A stretch of 64,000 nucleotides of DNA from Orobanche coerulescens (lineage: Eukaryota; Streptophyta; Magnoliopsida; Lamiales; Orobanchaceae): positions 138,680,096-138,744,095 of the forward strand of contig CM065802.1 of assembly GCA_033398695.1 (NCBI GenBank), written 5' to 3'. The notes under the pieces are model-generated. The model had not been told where the DNA came from. It searched no databases and saw only the letters and a program-made list of their open reading frames with translations. The position numbers and the translations under genes are program-made. Numbering within the stretch: the stretch's first letter is position 1; every line of letters begins with the position of its first letter. Below are positions 1 to 12,525 of the stretch, piece after piece.

Positions 1-1287
1 AACGGTACCTGTCGCCACAGTGGCTGCTGGATCATCGGCCCTCCTCATCTCGTAAACTCGCGGATGAGCAGAGCCGACACTGGAAGCTCCCCCTCTAGCG
101 CGTTGACCCCGACCTCTTCTTCGGTTGGCACTCAGCGGAGGTTGTGGATTAGATGGCCCTTGGTTCACACTCGGCTCCCTAGGCGCTGGGAAGGAAGCCT
201 GGGCACCAAGAGTCTTCTCTCTCTCAGCACAAAAAGCAGCCTTGTGGCCCGGCTGGCCACGCCGATTACATGTCAGCAACGGACTCAGACAAGCTCGACT
301 GATGTGGCCTGGTCGGCCATAGTTAAAACACTTCACATCACAGCAAGGAGTACTAGCAGCCCCGCGGAACCCCCCAGAAGAACGAGCTGTATAACTACGA
401 ACGAGAACATTAGCAGACTGAGATTTCTGCTGACCTCAACCCTCTTGGCCCGAAAAATTTCCGGTGGACTTCTGTTTCTTGCTCTCACGAGCCGCCTCAC
501 TAGCCGTCAAAGACATGTCATAAGCAAGAGCCCTACTATGATAATCCTTCAAGGTGGTGCAGGCGAGCCCAGACATGTAGTCACGAATCTTCAGTTTCAT
601 CCGTCTGGAAAAATGAAAAATCTTGTCGCTCTCCTCTCTAACTTGGGTCTTCACGAAGCCCAACTCCCAGTTGTAATCAGCAATAGCCTGAGAAACAGGA
701 ATGTCCCGAGGCTGAGCATCATAAAAAGCATGGACTCGAGCCTGCTTAACTGGCCACGGGCAATACTCGGTCTCCATCAGATCTTTGAACTCGACCCATG
801 AAGCAGCATGGTCCTTAGGCTCAACAACCTCCCACCAGTCAGTAGCGTCCCTAGTGAGAAAGTACTGGGCAATAGGGACCTTGCGATCCTCGGGACAGTT
901 GGTGGCAACAAAGACTTTGGACATCTCCTTGATCCACCCCTCCCAGGCACTCGGGTATGAAGCCCCCGAGAACTGAGTAGGATGCATCTTGATGACATCC
1001 TGAAGCCAACGGTCTGCTCCGCCCCTAGCAGCATGGGCCAGAGTCGGGTTCTGAACCACCTGGGCTATCGCAGCCATTTGGTTCACCATTTGTTGCATCA
1101 CAACTGCAACACCAAGATCGGCGCCACCACCGTTTGCGCCCTCCTGAGTAGCACTATGGCTTTGATGACCATCAGTACTATCAGCTCCAAAATTGTATGA
1201 CGTGGCCGCCTCACTGGCTGCCCCACGTCCCCGACCGCGTCCACAGCCACGTCCGCGACCTCTACCTCGGCATCTCCCAGCATCCAT
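1..1287 (-). pseudogene. gag: gag of element A (capsid/nucleocapsid), 3' truncated by window edge
   Basis: This would encode the Gag polyprotein that forms the cytoplasmic virus-like particle. The start is the ATG at 1287, read leftwards, followed by an Arg/Gly-rich N terminus (MDAGRCRGRGRGRG) as in element F. The region open to 436 contains the retrotransposon gag core (YFLTRDATDWWEVVEP, then a WPVKQARVHAFY segment). A TGA at about 436-438 interrupts it. The same frame continues through two nucleocapsid zinc knuckles near positions 190-320: CFNYGRPGHISRAC and CNRRGQPGHKAAFC, both missing one Cys of the CCHC set. Another stop (TAG) lies near position 180. The sequence leaves the window just before the aspartic protease, at a VYEMRRADDP segment shared with B, F and G. 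Two in-frame stops make it a pseudogene. Confidence 0.85.
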
Positions 1288-1508
1288 ACTGAAGATAAGA
1301 GGTAGCAATTGCAATATGATGGTAAGTATGAGCGGAAAAACAATCACAGTTCAAGAATTGGAAGTACGATACAAGGAAACAAAGAATCGAGTAAGGAAAA
1401 CTTACGAGCACCGGAAGTACTGAGATGATGGCAGCGGGGTGACAATGCGCAAAACAAAACACAACTAGACCCAATTAACCGACAAGCCTAGGTATCCATA
1501 AACCCAGT

Positions 1509-1520
1509 GCTCCGATACCA
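1509..1520 (-). other. Primer binding site of element A
   Basis: The minus strand reads TGGTATCGGAGC, one mismatch from the plant initiator-Met tRNA complement TGGTATCAGAGC. It lies 5 bp inside the end of the 5' LTR. Confidence 0.85.
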
Positions 1521-1908
1521 TTTTCTGTAACACCCCCAAGAAATCCCAGGAATGTAACAGCGTCGTGGACCCCTACATAGGCTAGGTAATCAACTTCACT
1601 CGTCGACTCACGGAGTCGACGCAATAACACCACATCATAAAGACGTAAAACAATAATAATCCACCCGGTTCGACCGGTCATTCAAGCAATAATAATAAAC
1701 CAATGAAAACATAACTGACAACCCAATACATTTTTCAAAGAAAATCAAAAGCTCCTAAGTACTCGAGTACGTCTATTAGTTCACAAGTTGAGAAAAAAAC
1801 CATATTGAAATGGACAACGGATAATAAAGAAACTCGCTTGCACATGTCAACAACCCAGACCAGCATCCTCGTACTGTCCAAATGCCCGCTCGTACGGCTG
1901 AACATAAC

Positions 1909-2686
1909 CTGAAATTCATAAAATGAATTTCCCCAAAAAGGGTCTCCCAAAGGGGATTAATAATTACGCTAGTACAAGTAGGCCAAATGAACAACTTACA
2001 TCTTACACATTTAGTCAATGCATGCAATCAAGAAATCACAGTTCAAAATCACTCATTTCCGGAAATGCCATAGTCCAAAATACATTTGAAAAATGCACCA
2101 CAATTAACTGTCGATCCACGCCTCTATGGACCCCTACGGAGACCCCGTCGGATCTAACCCGTAGTGGTTAAAAGAAAAGCTCGTCAATCTATGCCTCTGT
2201 GTACCCCTACCGATACCCCGTCGGATCTAACCCATAGTGAGCATACACACACACACACACACCCAATTTCTCATGCAAAACTACCATGTTAAGAGTGTAA
2301 GTTCATTAAGGAATACTTGCCTCGATTGCACGACGACGAGAAACGGGAAAGATTACGACCGCGGTTGCGAGTAACCGAACACCGAACCTAGACGATTTGT
2401 CAAACATGATTATAACAACTCGACGAAACAACGATAATGGAAAACACCCGAAAACCCAACTACGATTCATGTAATTTCGTACGACAAAATCGACGAGGGC
2501 GGACAATAACCCCAAACCCTCTCGATTTCAAGAACACACCGAAAATAACCGAAATTTCGTATGAAACACACGAATACAACTAATATTAATCATACCCATC
2601 AAGGACTAATCAACCACACGGAACGAAACGGTCATGAAATTGAAAATCCCCAAAATTCCCAAAAGTAGGGTTCTAAGAGATTTTAC
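1909..2686 (-). other. Candidate 5'-leader intron in LTR A
   Basis: On the minus strand the donor is ATCAAG|GTAAAA at 2686 and the acceptor is AATTTCAG|GTTATG at 1909. The length (778 nt), donor context and pyrimidine-poor TTTCAG acceptor match the corresponding site pairs in B, F, G and H. Splicing itself is inferred. Confidence 0.5.
2111..2246 (-). repeat. Two-copy ~68-bp tandem repeat in LTR A
   Basis: Two diverged copies, 2111-2180 and 2181-2246, each contain CCCCGTCGGATCTAACCC. On the minus strand this gives the GATCCGACGGGG core, which is also duplicated in the leader regions of elements B and H. Confidence 0.7.
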
Positions 2687-2861
2687 CTTGATTCGAAGAT
2701 GAACAACGGATGATTAGTGATAGGTGGAGGATATGATGCTTGAATATAATCCTACAATGGAGTTTGCGTAAATATCGGACGAACCCTAGCTTCCAAAGTC
2801 GTTCCCGCCGCGAAGAGAAAAGAGAAAGATGAGAAATGAAGAAAAATCGGCCGCCGCCAGA

Positions 2862-3186
2862 TTATATACTGGCAGGTGTTACGGCCGTAACATACCTCAC
2901 TTACGGCCGTAACATAAGAACATTACGGCCGTAACGTGCCTGTCTTTACGGCCGTAACTGGCCCCTGGAACGAAACTGGGCAATTCAACGAAGTCAACAT
3001 ACAGCCGTATCAATACACGATTACGCCCGTATGAATTCTTACGGCCGTAATTCATGCATGTTACGCCCGTAACTCCTCACTGGACCAAAAGCAAGGAAAC
3101 GAAGTCTTGTTATGGCCATATAAAGGGAAGCTTACAGCCATAACTCTCGAGTATTATAGCCGTGACATCGCTGGCTTACGGCCGTA
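2862..3186 (-). promoter_or_regulatory. U3 promoter of LTR A: TATA box plus CpG-palindrome cluster
   Basis: The minus strand carries TATATAA at 2862-2868. Immediately upstream, from 2878 to 3186, lie about eight copies or near-copies of the palindrome TTACGGCCGTAA, some mutated to TTACGCCCGTAA or TTATGGCCATAA. The arrangement suggests a core promoter with an enhancer-like array. Function is inferred from position only. Confidence 0.55.
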
Positions 3187-3190
3187 ATAT

Positions 3191-5046
3191 TGTTGGGATT
3201 CCGAAAATAAAACGAAATACGCGGAAATAAAAACGAATCCCAAACAGGATCGATCAAGTAACGTATATACGAAAAATAAATACGAAGATAAAGATTCATA
3301 CCCTTGAAGCCTTTGAAATAAATCTTCGTAAAGTGTAGCCGATGATCACGATCCCGTCCCGAACACGAAATCCCTTCGTTCCAAGCACCGAAAATTCGAA
3401 GCCTCTACTTCACACGCGTCGGAAGTTGCCCGGAAAAATCTACAATACTCCGTTCTATGAAGAACACGGCTAGGAAGTGTTGTAGGAATTTTTTCTCTCT
3501 TAATTTTTCTTACTTCTTTTCACCTCAAAGATGAACAAAATGAAGAAGAAAAATTTTTCTCTCTCCTCACTCAAAGAACTCACGCAGTGATCTCCAAAAT
3601 GAATGAGTATGAATGGTTTTGTTGTTATCTCATCTCATCTCATATATAATGTAATGATATATATATTATAAAGGAATAATTATTCCTTTACAACTATCAT
3701 TCACAATTATGTGGGAATCTCAACTCTAAGTGAGTTCCCACACACATGCAAGATCATGCCATGCCATGAGGAGTGGGTGGCCACAAGGAAGTTTCCTAGA
3801 AAATGAGCCGAGCCACTCGGCTCGTGTACGGACGTCACAAACGACTCAGTTAAATACACTCCTTTTAATCATCAATGTATTTATATTAATTAATTAATCT
3901 AATTAATTAATTATATCAAATACGTATATATATTTCTCTAAGAAATATAATTTATGAATTAAATTAATTACCCTTAACTTAATTTAAATTCATAAGACCG
4001 ATATTTGATTTATCTAATAAATCATAATTAGATATCCAATATCTAATATTAATAGAGAGATAATAAATTCACATTTATCCGTCAACGCTCCCGATGCGCG
4101 ACTCGTAGGTCCGTCTCGGCATTGAGAGGAACCAATGAGTGCGGGCAAGACTTAGCCACTAGCGGGCCGCATCAGTAAACCCCGATCGAGAACGAATGAA
4201 GGGATCATTCCGAACCATTATGTCGTGAATACTATATACGTATAGACCCTTCATCGATGTCCCGGTCAAGTCTTCGGTCACGGTAAAGTCAAACCCTACT
4301 GTTGACTAAACTCTATACATGTGTTAATGCAAATCAAGACCGACTGATTAATAGTGTATCTAATACGACTATATCGTAATGCTTTGCCAAAGACTTATGA
4401 TCTTATTTGCCATTAACCGTATAGGACATTCGCCCGCTCACTAACAGAGATAGAATCCTTTCTTGGCGTACAAGAAGATCGCTACTCGCCCGTATAGTCC
4501 GCACCCGAGGTCGACTCGGCAATTAAGCAAATGAGTCTAACTACTCTAATGACAAACTAAACGTCACAGCACATCTTCTACGAACCCTCAAGTCAAAGGT
4601 CCACGTATACTATCACAACCTTTCGATTCGTCATCGACTCTCCGAGAGTGAATACCATGTGGTAGAATCGAGTATGAGTCGTGTTCGAGTATCTTGGCCC
4701 CACCAATATACTTATAACTATGCTATCAAGACGTGCACACGTCCTAGCATCGATTATACAAGTCATATTAAAACTTAATGCCCATTTTAAGTTTATTGAC
4801 TTGCGAACAATTTACGTAAATAAACTTTAAACACTTCCAAGACATTTTCTCTTATCCCATAACGAGAATGGAATGTTCGATTTATTTACATGGACTTCAC
4901 TTCAATGTTTACCAAGTCAAGAATGCAATTGAAATACAATAAGCAGTGAATGAATCGTATTGCCTTTTATTAATTATTCCATAATTACAAGTATAATGCC
5001 CTTACTCTCTCATCCCCGAGTGGCATTCGAGGGCATATTCCTAACA
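3191..5046 (-). repeat. 3' LTR of element C
   Basis: It pairs with 10651-12520 along its whole length. Compared with the right LTR it has several small deletions and rearranged bases, for example around 3587-3592, 3830-3850 and 4150-4190. An inverted GAGCCGAG/CTCGGCTC pair lies near 3807-3825. Confidence 0.95.
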
Positions 5047-5057
5047 ATCTCCCACTT
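5047..5057 (-). other. Polypurine tract of element C
   Basis: The minus strand reads AAGTGGGAGAT directly before the 3' LTR start TGTTAGGAATATG. This is the usual plus-strand primer arrangement of plant copia elements. Confidence 0.85.
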
Positions 5058-5084
5058 GCACTCAATGCCACACATCATGGTATC

Positions 5085-6520
5085 CAATACCCATGCTCTT
5101 CGATGTCTTTCTAAGACGGCCCGAGATAATGGCTTAGTCGTGGTCGAGACATTGTCTTACGAGTCTACTCTTTCCAATGAAACATATCCTTTTTCCACCA
5201 TCTCTCGAACGATGTGGTACTTTCTCTCTATATGCTTAGTGTTGTGGTGAGCCCTCGGCTCCTTGGCTTGGGCGACGGCTCCATCATTATCACGAGAATA
5301 GTGATATAGGCAACTCCGCGTTAGGCACCACTTGAAGTTCTTGTATAAACTTCGCATCCAAAATGCTTCTTTGCTAGCCCCGAGGCGCTTGATACTCTGC
5401 TTGGCAGGTGGAATCTGCAGTAGCGGTTTGCTTGGAGCTTCTCCAAGATACTGCTCCTCCATTGAGAGTAAATAAATGCCCAGATGTCGACTTAGAGTCG
5501 TCATTGTCTCCTTGAAAATCAGAATCGGTGAATCCAATCACCTTCAGTTCTCCACCACCATAAGTAAGAACTAAATCTCTTGTTCTTCTTAAGTACTTAA
5601 GAATGTTCTTTACGGCAGTCCAATGTTCCCTTCCCGGGTTTGCTTGAAATCGACTTACCATACTCACAGCGTAGGCTAAGTCTGGTCTCGTACACAACAT
5701 AGCGTACATGAGGCTACCCACTGCGGAGGCATAGGGTACCTTACTCATCTCTCTCTTGTCTTCCTCACTTTGAGGACACATTTTCGTGGTGAGACGAATT
5801 CCATGTCGCATGGGAAGGAACCCTCTCTTAGATTCATCCATCTTGAATCTTCTCAGGATTTTATCGATATAAAGGGCTTGGGAAAGTCCTATCATTCTTC
5901 GCGGTCTATCTCTGTAAAGACGGATCCCTAGAATATAGGAAGCTTCTCCCAAGTCTTTCATGGAGAACGTTTTAGAAAGCCAACCTTTCACAGTGCTGAG
6001 CATTGCTATGTTATTTCCTATAAGTAGAATATCATCTACATATAGTACTAAGAACGCAATGTTGCTCCCACTGATCTTTTTGTAAACACACGGTTCCTCC
6101 TCATTTCGTTCGAAGTCAAAGTCCTTAATTGCTTCGTCAAATCGAAGGTTCCAACTCCGAGAAGCTTGCTTCAGACCATAAATGGCTCGTTGCAACTTAC
6201 ACACTTTATGAATATTAGCTTTGGACACAAAACCTTTAGTCTGTTCCATATAGATTTCCTCCTCGAGGTATCCATTTAGAAAAGTTGTTTTGACATCCAT
6301 TTGCCATATTTCATAATCATAATAGGCAAGAATGGCAAGCATCATGCGAATCGACTTTATCATAGCTACGGCGAGAAGGTATCATGATAATCGATTCCTT
6401 CCCTTTGGGTATAACCCTTTGCCACAAGCCCGGCCTTATAGGCATCAACCTTGCCATCGCCATCGGTCTTTCTCTTATAGATCCATTTATTTCCAATAGT
6501 CCTCATGCCGTTGGAAGATC
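5085..6520 (-). pseudogene. pol: Reverse transcriptase-RNase H domain of element C pol
   Basis: This is the RT and RNase H part of the copia polyprotein, which copies the element RNA to DNA. An uninterrupted 330-codon stretch (6363-5374) holds WQMDVKTTFLNG, the catalytic YVDD motif in VLYVDDILLIG, the conserved YILGIRL block and the RNase H start. Upstream sequence to about 6510 ([25 protein letters not shown]) belongs to the same protein but is shifted by a one-base loss near 6368, just before the first Met of the open stretch. A second frameshift near 5380-5410 moves the rest of RNase H (NTKHIERKYHIVREM, about 5400-5160) into another frame, and stops follow. These lesions make a functional enzyme unlikely. 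Confidence 0.87.
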
Positions 6521-7770
6521 TACTAGAGTCCAGACTGATTGGTATGCATCGAGTCTATCTCGATTCCATTGCTTCTTGCCATTTATCGAGTCTACATCCA
6601 CTATCGCTTGGTCATAGGTGACAGTGGTCGTTTTCACCGCTATCGTGTGTCGTGGAGACCCAGTTCCTCGACATGTGTATAGCCATACCTCTCGAGTAAG
6701 TGAGATACCCTATCGACCTTCAAGTGGAGGTTGTGTTACAATAGGTTCGGTTCTTGATCCCCGATCGATGTCTCCTTAGGAGTTTCATTATGCTCTTCCA
6801 AAGAGATATTTCTACCCGAGCCACCTTCTGAATGAATTCATCCTCAAGGAAGTGCGCTTGTAATGCCACAACGACCCTATGGTCTTGGCATGTAGAATAG
6901 ATAACCCATCGAGTCCTCCGGGTATCCTATGAAACGTCCTTTTATGGACCTCGCTTCAGCTTGTCCACCTTAGCCTTTTTGACATAATTTGGACATCCCA
7001 GATCCTTATGTGATTAAGGCTTGGTTTCTTACCCTTCCACATCTCATGCGGAGTGATAGGAGCAGATTTGGAAGGACATCTATTTAGGATATAGGCGCGG
7101 TTAGTAAGGCATACCCCACGGGTAAATAGGTAAATCGGTGTAATTTAACATGGAGCGAACCATGTCCAACAAAGTCCGATTTCTCCTTTACGAAACACCA
7201 TTTAACCGTGGGGTTCCCGGAGGCGTGAATTGTGAAACTATTCCATGTTCCTTAAGGAACTCATCAAACTCGGTGCTCATATATTCGCCACCTCGGTCCG
7301 ACCGAAGTGCTTTGATATGACATCCGGTTTGTTTTTCAACTAGGGCCTTAAATTCTTTGAATTTAGCAAAGGCTTGATTTATGTTTCATTAAGTACACAA
7401 TCCCATACCTAGTATGATCATCGTGAACGTTATGAAATATTGATATCCATCTCGGGCTACTTCTAAAGCACCACAAACATCGGTATGCACCAATCCAAGT
7501 TTATCGGCACCCTTTCAAAAGTCCTGTGAAGGGAACTTAGTCATTTTGCCTCTAAGGCAAGATTCACAAGTTGGATAGGGTTCTACACCCAATGGACTTA
7601 AAAGTCCATCTTTCTCCACTTTCGAACCTTGGTCCGACCAACATGACCAAGTCTAAGGTGCCATTTAAGAGCTTGATTAGTATCTTGCCTACCACGTTTC
7701 CTAGTTATAGTGTTCACTTTGTTTTATTTTGCATGTTCGGATGATATAAACCATTCAACAATGTAGTCGT
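6521..7770 (-). pseudogene. Integrase remnant of element C pol
   Basis: No long open frame remains, but minus-strand translation in shifting frames gives the parts of a copia integrase in order. An HHCC zinc-binding head occurs near 7690-7540 (WHLRLGHV, later PTCESCLRGKM). A catalytic-core segment occurs near 7305-7250 (LRSDRGGEYMSTEFDEFL), and a late core block near 7110-7040 (AYILNRCPSKSAPITPHEMW). At least four frame changes are needed to read through it. Position between gag-protease and RT agrees with copia gene order. Confidence 0.75.
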
Positions 7771-7779
7771 CCAACCAAT

Positions 7780-8938
7780 TTATTTGAAAATAAATTTTAC
7801 AACCGCCATTGCCAATGAAGAAACAAAATCCTTTCCGGTCCAAGACGGAATGGATACAATGTTTTTATGCCCCTTGGGCAAAACAAGTACTTCATCTAAT
7901 GTCAAAATAAAACCGATTCTAAACCCGGAAGGATTGATCCAATATCGGTTGCCTCGACACTTTGTCCGCTTCCAATGGTGATCATTATTTCCCGACTTCA
8001 AGTTTTCTACTGTTCCAGATCCCGATTCATAGTACAAATGTGAGAAGTGGCACTGAATCGAATCCATGAAGCGAATATACTGAGCGGAACAATTAGTTTC
8101 AAAAACAAAAAGTTCCGGACCTGATGCGCCATTAATCTTGGGACAAGTCCTTCGCCAGTGGCCCAGCTCACCGCATTCAAGGCATTTGTCCGTAGGTTTT
8201 GGACCGCCTACCTTTTGAACCTTTCGGGCCTTGCCCTTTCCTTTTTGCACCCCTTTCTTGGGTTTGTACTGCTCGTAGGTCTTTTTCTTCTTGTTCTTGG
8301 ACCTCTTAGGCCCAGAAGAAATCACAAGAGCAGCCTCTCTCGGTTTAGTCTTCATGTTAGACTGTGTCGTCACCAGTTTATTCATTAGCCCAGCTAATGT
8401 GCATGTAATTTCATTACAGTTGAAATTCATTACAAACTGCGTGAAAGAGTCAGGTAGAGATTGAAGGATGAGATCAATTTGAAGGGACAAATCCATATTA
8501 AAGTTGAGCACCTCGAGCCTCTCAATCATAGAGATCATCTTAAGGACGTGGTCTCCCACTTTCTCCCCTTCTTTCATCCTAGCACTAAACAACTGCTTTG
8601 ATATCTCATATCTAGCAGTCCTACTGTGCTCTCCATAAAGTTCGGTCAAGTGTGCGAGAATCGCCAGCGAAGTCATTTTCTCGTGCGCTCTCTGCAGCTC
8701 ATTAGTCATTGAGCCCATCATAAAACCACGAACTAGCACATCATCCTTGACCCATTTTCATGGACGTCAATGTCTTCTGATTACCCCTAGTCCGGATTGG
8801 AGTCGGTGGAATGTCCGCCTCCAAGACGTATCCCGAGACTCCATACCGAGTACAATCATCGATTCCGCAACTACCAACAAAGTTAGGGCCGATTAGGAGA
8901 TTCTTTTCAAGTAGTATTGCAAGTGGGTTTTTAGCCAT
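7780..8938 (-). pseudogene. gag: gag and protease remnant of element C
   Basis: The likely start is the ATG at 8938 (MAKNPLAILLEKNLLIGPNF), a typical copia Gag N terminus. A frameshift near 8740-8760 leads into a 320-codon open stretch (8739-7780). That stretch carries the copia Gag core, including the segment MISMIERLEVLNFNMD, then a basic linker (KKKKTYEQYKPKKG) and one intact CCHC zinc knuckle, CLECGELGHWRRTC. Beyond it lie degraded protease-like residues; the expected DTGS-type active site was not found. It would have supplied the particle protein of the element. The frameshift and missing protease site make it inactive. Confidence 0.82.
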
Positions 8939-10637
8939 TTTAGAGAGATTCAATTTCGTTTACGCAAAGATTTAGACAAGATTAAATTAGTGACTTGTTT
9001 AATTATGACCGAGTATAGAACTTAAGGGCTTGTATAATTCTTGTCTCGGCTCCCACTAATTTTATCGGAATTATACACTCCCATGTTATAATCCGGAAAT
9101 CATAGTTAGATCGACTTCTTAGTGGTGATCAAGTTCTTTACAAATTTTAATGCAGACGCAACCTATCGGGTTTCTTGCCAATTAATTTACGTAAAGTGGT
9201 GTCTAACACCAACCCGTCGACGGATGATTTGATCTTCTTTTACCCCTAGTCTTCATGCCCTCAACCTATCGTTTCTTGGCAATCCAGGACTATCTAAGTT
9301 GTTGACCATCAACGTCTATCGGTTTGACTATTGAATCTCACCGGCAACCTATCGGGTTTCTAGGGGCGAAATTTATCACCAACCGAAGGCATCTAATGCA
9401 CTCAAGAATTTTTCAACCTCTACCAAATGTACTACCCCGATAACTCGGAAGCATAGCACACCGGCTCGGGTATCAATTTTCTACGAGTTTGATGGAGGGT
9501 AGGAAACCTCGTAACCTTTTTCAAACTTAGTCTGCTTTGTAGTCGGGAGAATTTCGCGATTAATGTTACACTTTGCACATTAATTCAATTATACGCGTTT
9601 GTATGTTTGTCAATCATTCAAAATGAAAATGTAAAATAGTAACCTAGTTACTACCAACATATAGCTCATGGACCTAATTCCTAAATCCGGGCTGCGAATG
9701 ACCCAATAAATAAAAAAATACAGTCTTGATTCTTCGTCTTCTCGGTCGGTTGTCTTCGGTCTTCGTCATACCCAAAATAATACTTACATCGTTGAAAAAT
9801 GCATCCTATACAAATTTTCTAGTAAAAATAAATAGGCTCAAAACGGCATTTACAACCCAATCGAATCGAACAAATCAAAAACTAGGTCCACGAGCTATAT
9901 CACCATCACATAAGGATTCCATACAACATGTAATGGCAACGAAATTAAACAATTAATTTTAATATAAATTAATCTATTCAATTTCTACTATATTAATCCA
10001 ATTAATATAAAGTGACATTAAAATTAAATAATCAATTAATATATTAATCCAATCAATATAAAATTAATCTATTCAATTTTAATGATATTAATCAAATTAA
10101 TACTAATAATCATCATTTTAATTCGTTCGAAGTAATCCGGCCAAAAATAATATTCTCGTTTAATTTATTTCCCTTAACTCAAAATATTCCAAATATTAAT
10201 TTAGTCAAAATAAAATCCAATTTAAATTTTGGGAAATAATTAAAACGAAATATAAACTTAAAACGGAGTCCCGGACAATCCGATTTAGGCCCAGCCCGCG
10301 GCCCGATTCAAAATCGGGCCAAAAACCCGAGGGCTGCCTGGCCGAGCCACTGCTCGGCAGACTGGCCGATCATGCTCGGCCCCCTGGCCGAGCACTCTCA
10401 GCTCCTGGCCGAGTCATGGCCGAGCACGCTCGGCAGCCTGGGAGGCAGCCCAGGCAGTGCTGCCGGCACCACTGCCAGCAACCCCGTTTCTTCGTTTTTC
10501 GGCCCGTTTCCAAAAACGTGATGCTACAACGAACAATTTAAAATCTAAAATTATTCCAAATATGATTCTAAATCATAATCATCATCCAAAAGCATTCAAA
10601 ATGCACAAATAATCGTATATACGATATCATTGACCTC
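8939..10637 (-). other. Noncoding 5' leader of element C
   Basis: About 1.7 kb between PBS and gag with no credible reading frame. It is AT-rich except for a GC-rich block at about 10280-10490. A CAACCTATCGGGTTTC-like phrase recurs near 9160, 9260, 9310 and 9345. Confidence 0.75.
10318..10480. repeat. GC-rich GGCCGAGCA/TGCTCGGC inverted-repeat cluster
   Basis: Within the AT-rich leader of element C, GGCCGAG or its complement CTCGGCC/CTCGGCA occurs roughly ten times in 160 bp, often as closely spaced inverted pairs. The block could fold into several alternative stems. Confidence 0.7.
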
Positions 10638-10649
10638 GCTCCGATACCA
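10638..10649 (-). other. Primer binding site of element C
   Basis: The minus strand reads TGGTATCGGAGC, one mismatch from the initiator-Met tRNA complement, one base away from the 5' LTR end at 10651. Confidence 0.88.
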
Positions 10650-10650
10650 A

Positions 10651-12520
10651 TGTTGGGATTCATAAAATAAAACGAAATACGCAGCGGAAATAAAAACGAA
10701 TCCCAAACAGGATCGATCAAGTAACGTATATACGAAAAATAAATACGAAGATAAAGATTCATACCCTTGAAGCCTTTGAAATAAATCTTCGTAAAGTGTA
10801 GCCGATGATCACGATCCCGTCCCGAACACGAAATCCCTTCGTTCCAAGCACCGAAAATTCGAAGCCTCTACTTCACACGCGTCGGAAGTTGCCCGGAAAA
10901 ATCTACAATACTCCGTTCTATGAAGAACACGGCTAGGAAGTGTTGTAGGAATTTTTTCTCTCTTAATTTTTCTTACTTCTTTTCACCTCAAAGATGAACA
11001 AAATGAAGAAGAAAAATTTTTCTCTCTCCTCACTCAAAGAACTCACGGCAGGCTGATCTCCAAAATGAATGAGTATGAATGGTTTTTGTTGTTATCTCAT
11101 CTCATCTCATATATAATGTAATGATATATATTATAAAGGAATAATTATTCCTTTACAACTATCATTCACAATTATGTGGGAATCTCAACTCTAAGTGAGT
11201 TCCCACACACATGCAAGATCATGCCATGCCATGAGGAGTGGGTGGCCACAAGGAAGTTTCCTAGAAAATGAGCCGAGCCACTCGGCTCGTGTACCGGACG
11301 TTCGTCAAACGACTCCGTTAAATACACTCCTTTTAATCATCAATGTATTTATATTAATTAATTAATCTAATTAATTAATTATATCAAATACAGATATATA
11401 TTTCTCTAAGAAATATAATTTATGAATTAAATTAATTACCCGGTAACTTAATTTAAATTCATAAGACCGATATTTGATTTATCTAATAAATCATAATTAG
11501 ATATCCAATATCTAATATTAATAGAGAGATAATAAATTCACATTTATCCGTCAACGCTCCTGATGCGCGACTCCGTAGGTCCGTCTCAGCCGGCATTGAG
11601 AGGAACCAATGAGTGCGGGCAGCACTTAGCCACTTAGCGGCCGCACTGTAAACCCCGACGAGAACGAATGAAGGGATCATTCCGAACCATTATGTCGTGA
11701 ATACTATATACGTATAGACCCTTCATCGATGTCCGGTCAAGTCTTCGGTCACGGTAAAGTCAAACCCTACTGTTGACTAAACTCTATACATGTGTTAATG
11801 CAAATCAAGACCGACCGATTAATAGTGTATCTAATACGACTATATCGTAATGCTTTGCCAAAGACTTATGATCTTATTTGCCATTAACCGTATAGACATT
11901 CGCCCGCTCACTAACAGAGATAGAATCCTTTCTTGGCGTACAAGAAGATCGCTACCGCCCGTATAGTCCGCACATCGAGGTCGACTCAAAGAATTAAGCA
12001 AATGAGTCTAACTACTCTAATGACAAACTAAACGTCACAGGCACATCTTCTACTGAACCCTCAAGTCAAAGGTCCACGTATACTATCACAACCTTTCGAT
12101 TCGTCATCGACTCTCCGAGAGTGAATACCGTGTGATGAATCGAGTATGAGTCGTGTTCGAGTATACTGGCCCCACCAATATACTTATAACTATGCTATCA
12201 AGACGTGCACACGTCCTAGCATCAGTTATACAAGTCATATTAAAACTTAATGCCCATTTTAAGTTTATTGACTTGCGAACAATTTACGTAAATAAACTTT
12301 AAACACTTCCAGTACATTTTCTCTTATCCCATAACGAGAATGGAATGTTCGATTTATTTACATGGACTTCACTTCAATGTTTACCAAGTCAAGAATGCAA
12401 TTGAAATACAATAAACAGTGAATGAATCGTATTGCCTTTTTATTAATTATTCCATAATTACAAGTATAATGCCCTTACTCTCTCATCCCCTGAGTGGCAT
12501 TCGAGGGCATATTCCTAACA
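10651..12520 (-). repeat. 5' LTR of element C
   Basis: It matches 3191-5046 with small indels and retains the intact outer boundary next to TSD AATAT at 12521. Its terminal bases are TGTTGGG and CCTAACA. Confidence 0.95.
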
Positions 12521-12525
12521 AATAT

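Larger units (their letters stand above)
1526..3190 (-). repeat. 5' LTR of element A, U5-side segment
   Basis: The segment begins with TGTAACACCCCCAAG on the plus strand, which is the LTR's 3' terminus read on the minus strand (GGGGGTGTTACA). It is cut at 3190 by element C and resumes at 12526. It contains a TATA box, the CpG-palindrome cluster, a candidate leader intron and a two-copy repeat, all listed separately. A short (CA)n run occurs at about 2245-2263. Confidence 0.87.
3191..12520 (-). mobile_element. Element C: Ty1/copia LTR retrotransposon inserted in LTR A
   Basis: A 9.33-kb element flanked by perfect TSDs AATAT at 3186-3190 and 12521-12525. LTRs of 1856 bp (3191-5046) and 1870 bp (10651-12520) begin TGTTGGGATTC and end CCTAACA on the plus strand. 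The order on the minus strand is PBS, long noncoding leader, gag, protease, integrase, RT, RNase H, PPT. Integrase before RT is diagnostic of Ty1/copia. The coding region is broken by many small indels and the two LTRs also differ by several small indels. Confidence 0.95.

Noticed and set aside
64..801. Plus-strand open frame of 245 codons at the left edge
   Set aside because: It lies opposite the gag pseudogene of element A, whose minus-strand frame has the gag core and zinc knuckles. The plus-strand translation is a Ser/Arg/Leu-rich mirror with no domain.
7784..8388. Plus-strand frames opposite the gag of element C
   Set aside because: The minus strand encodes a copia Gag with a complete CCHC knuckle; the plus frames are shadows.
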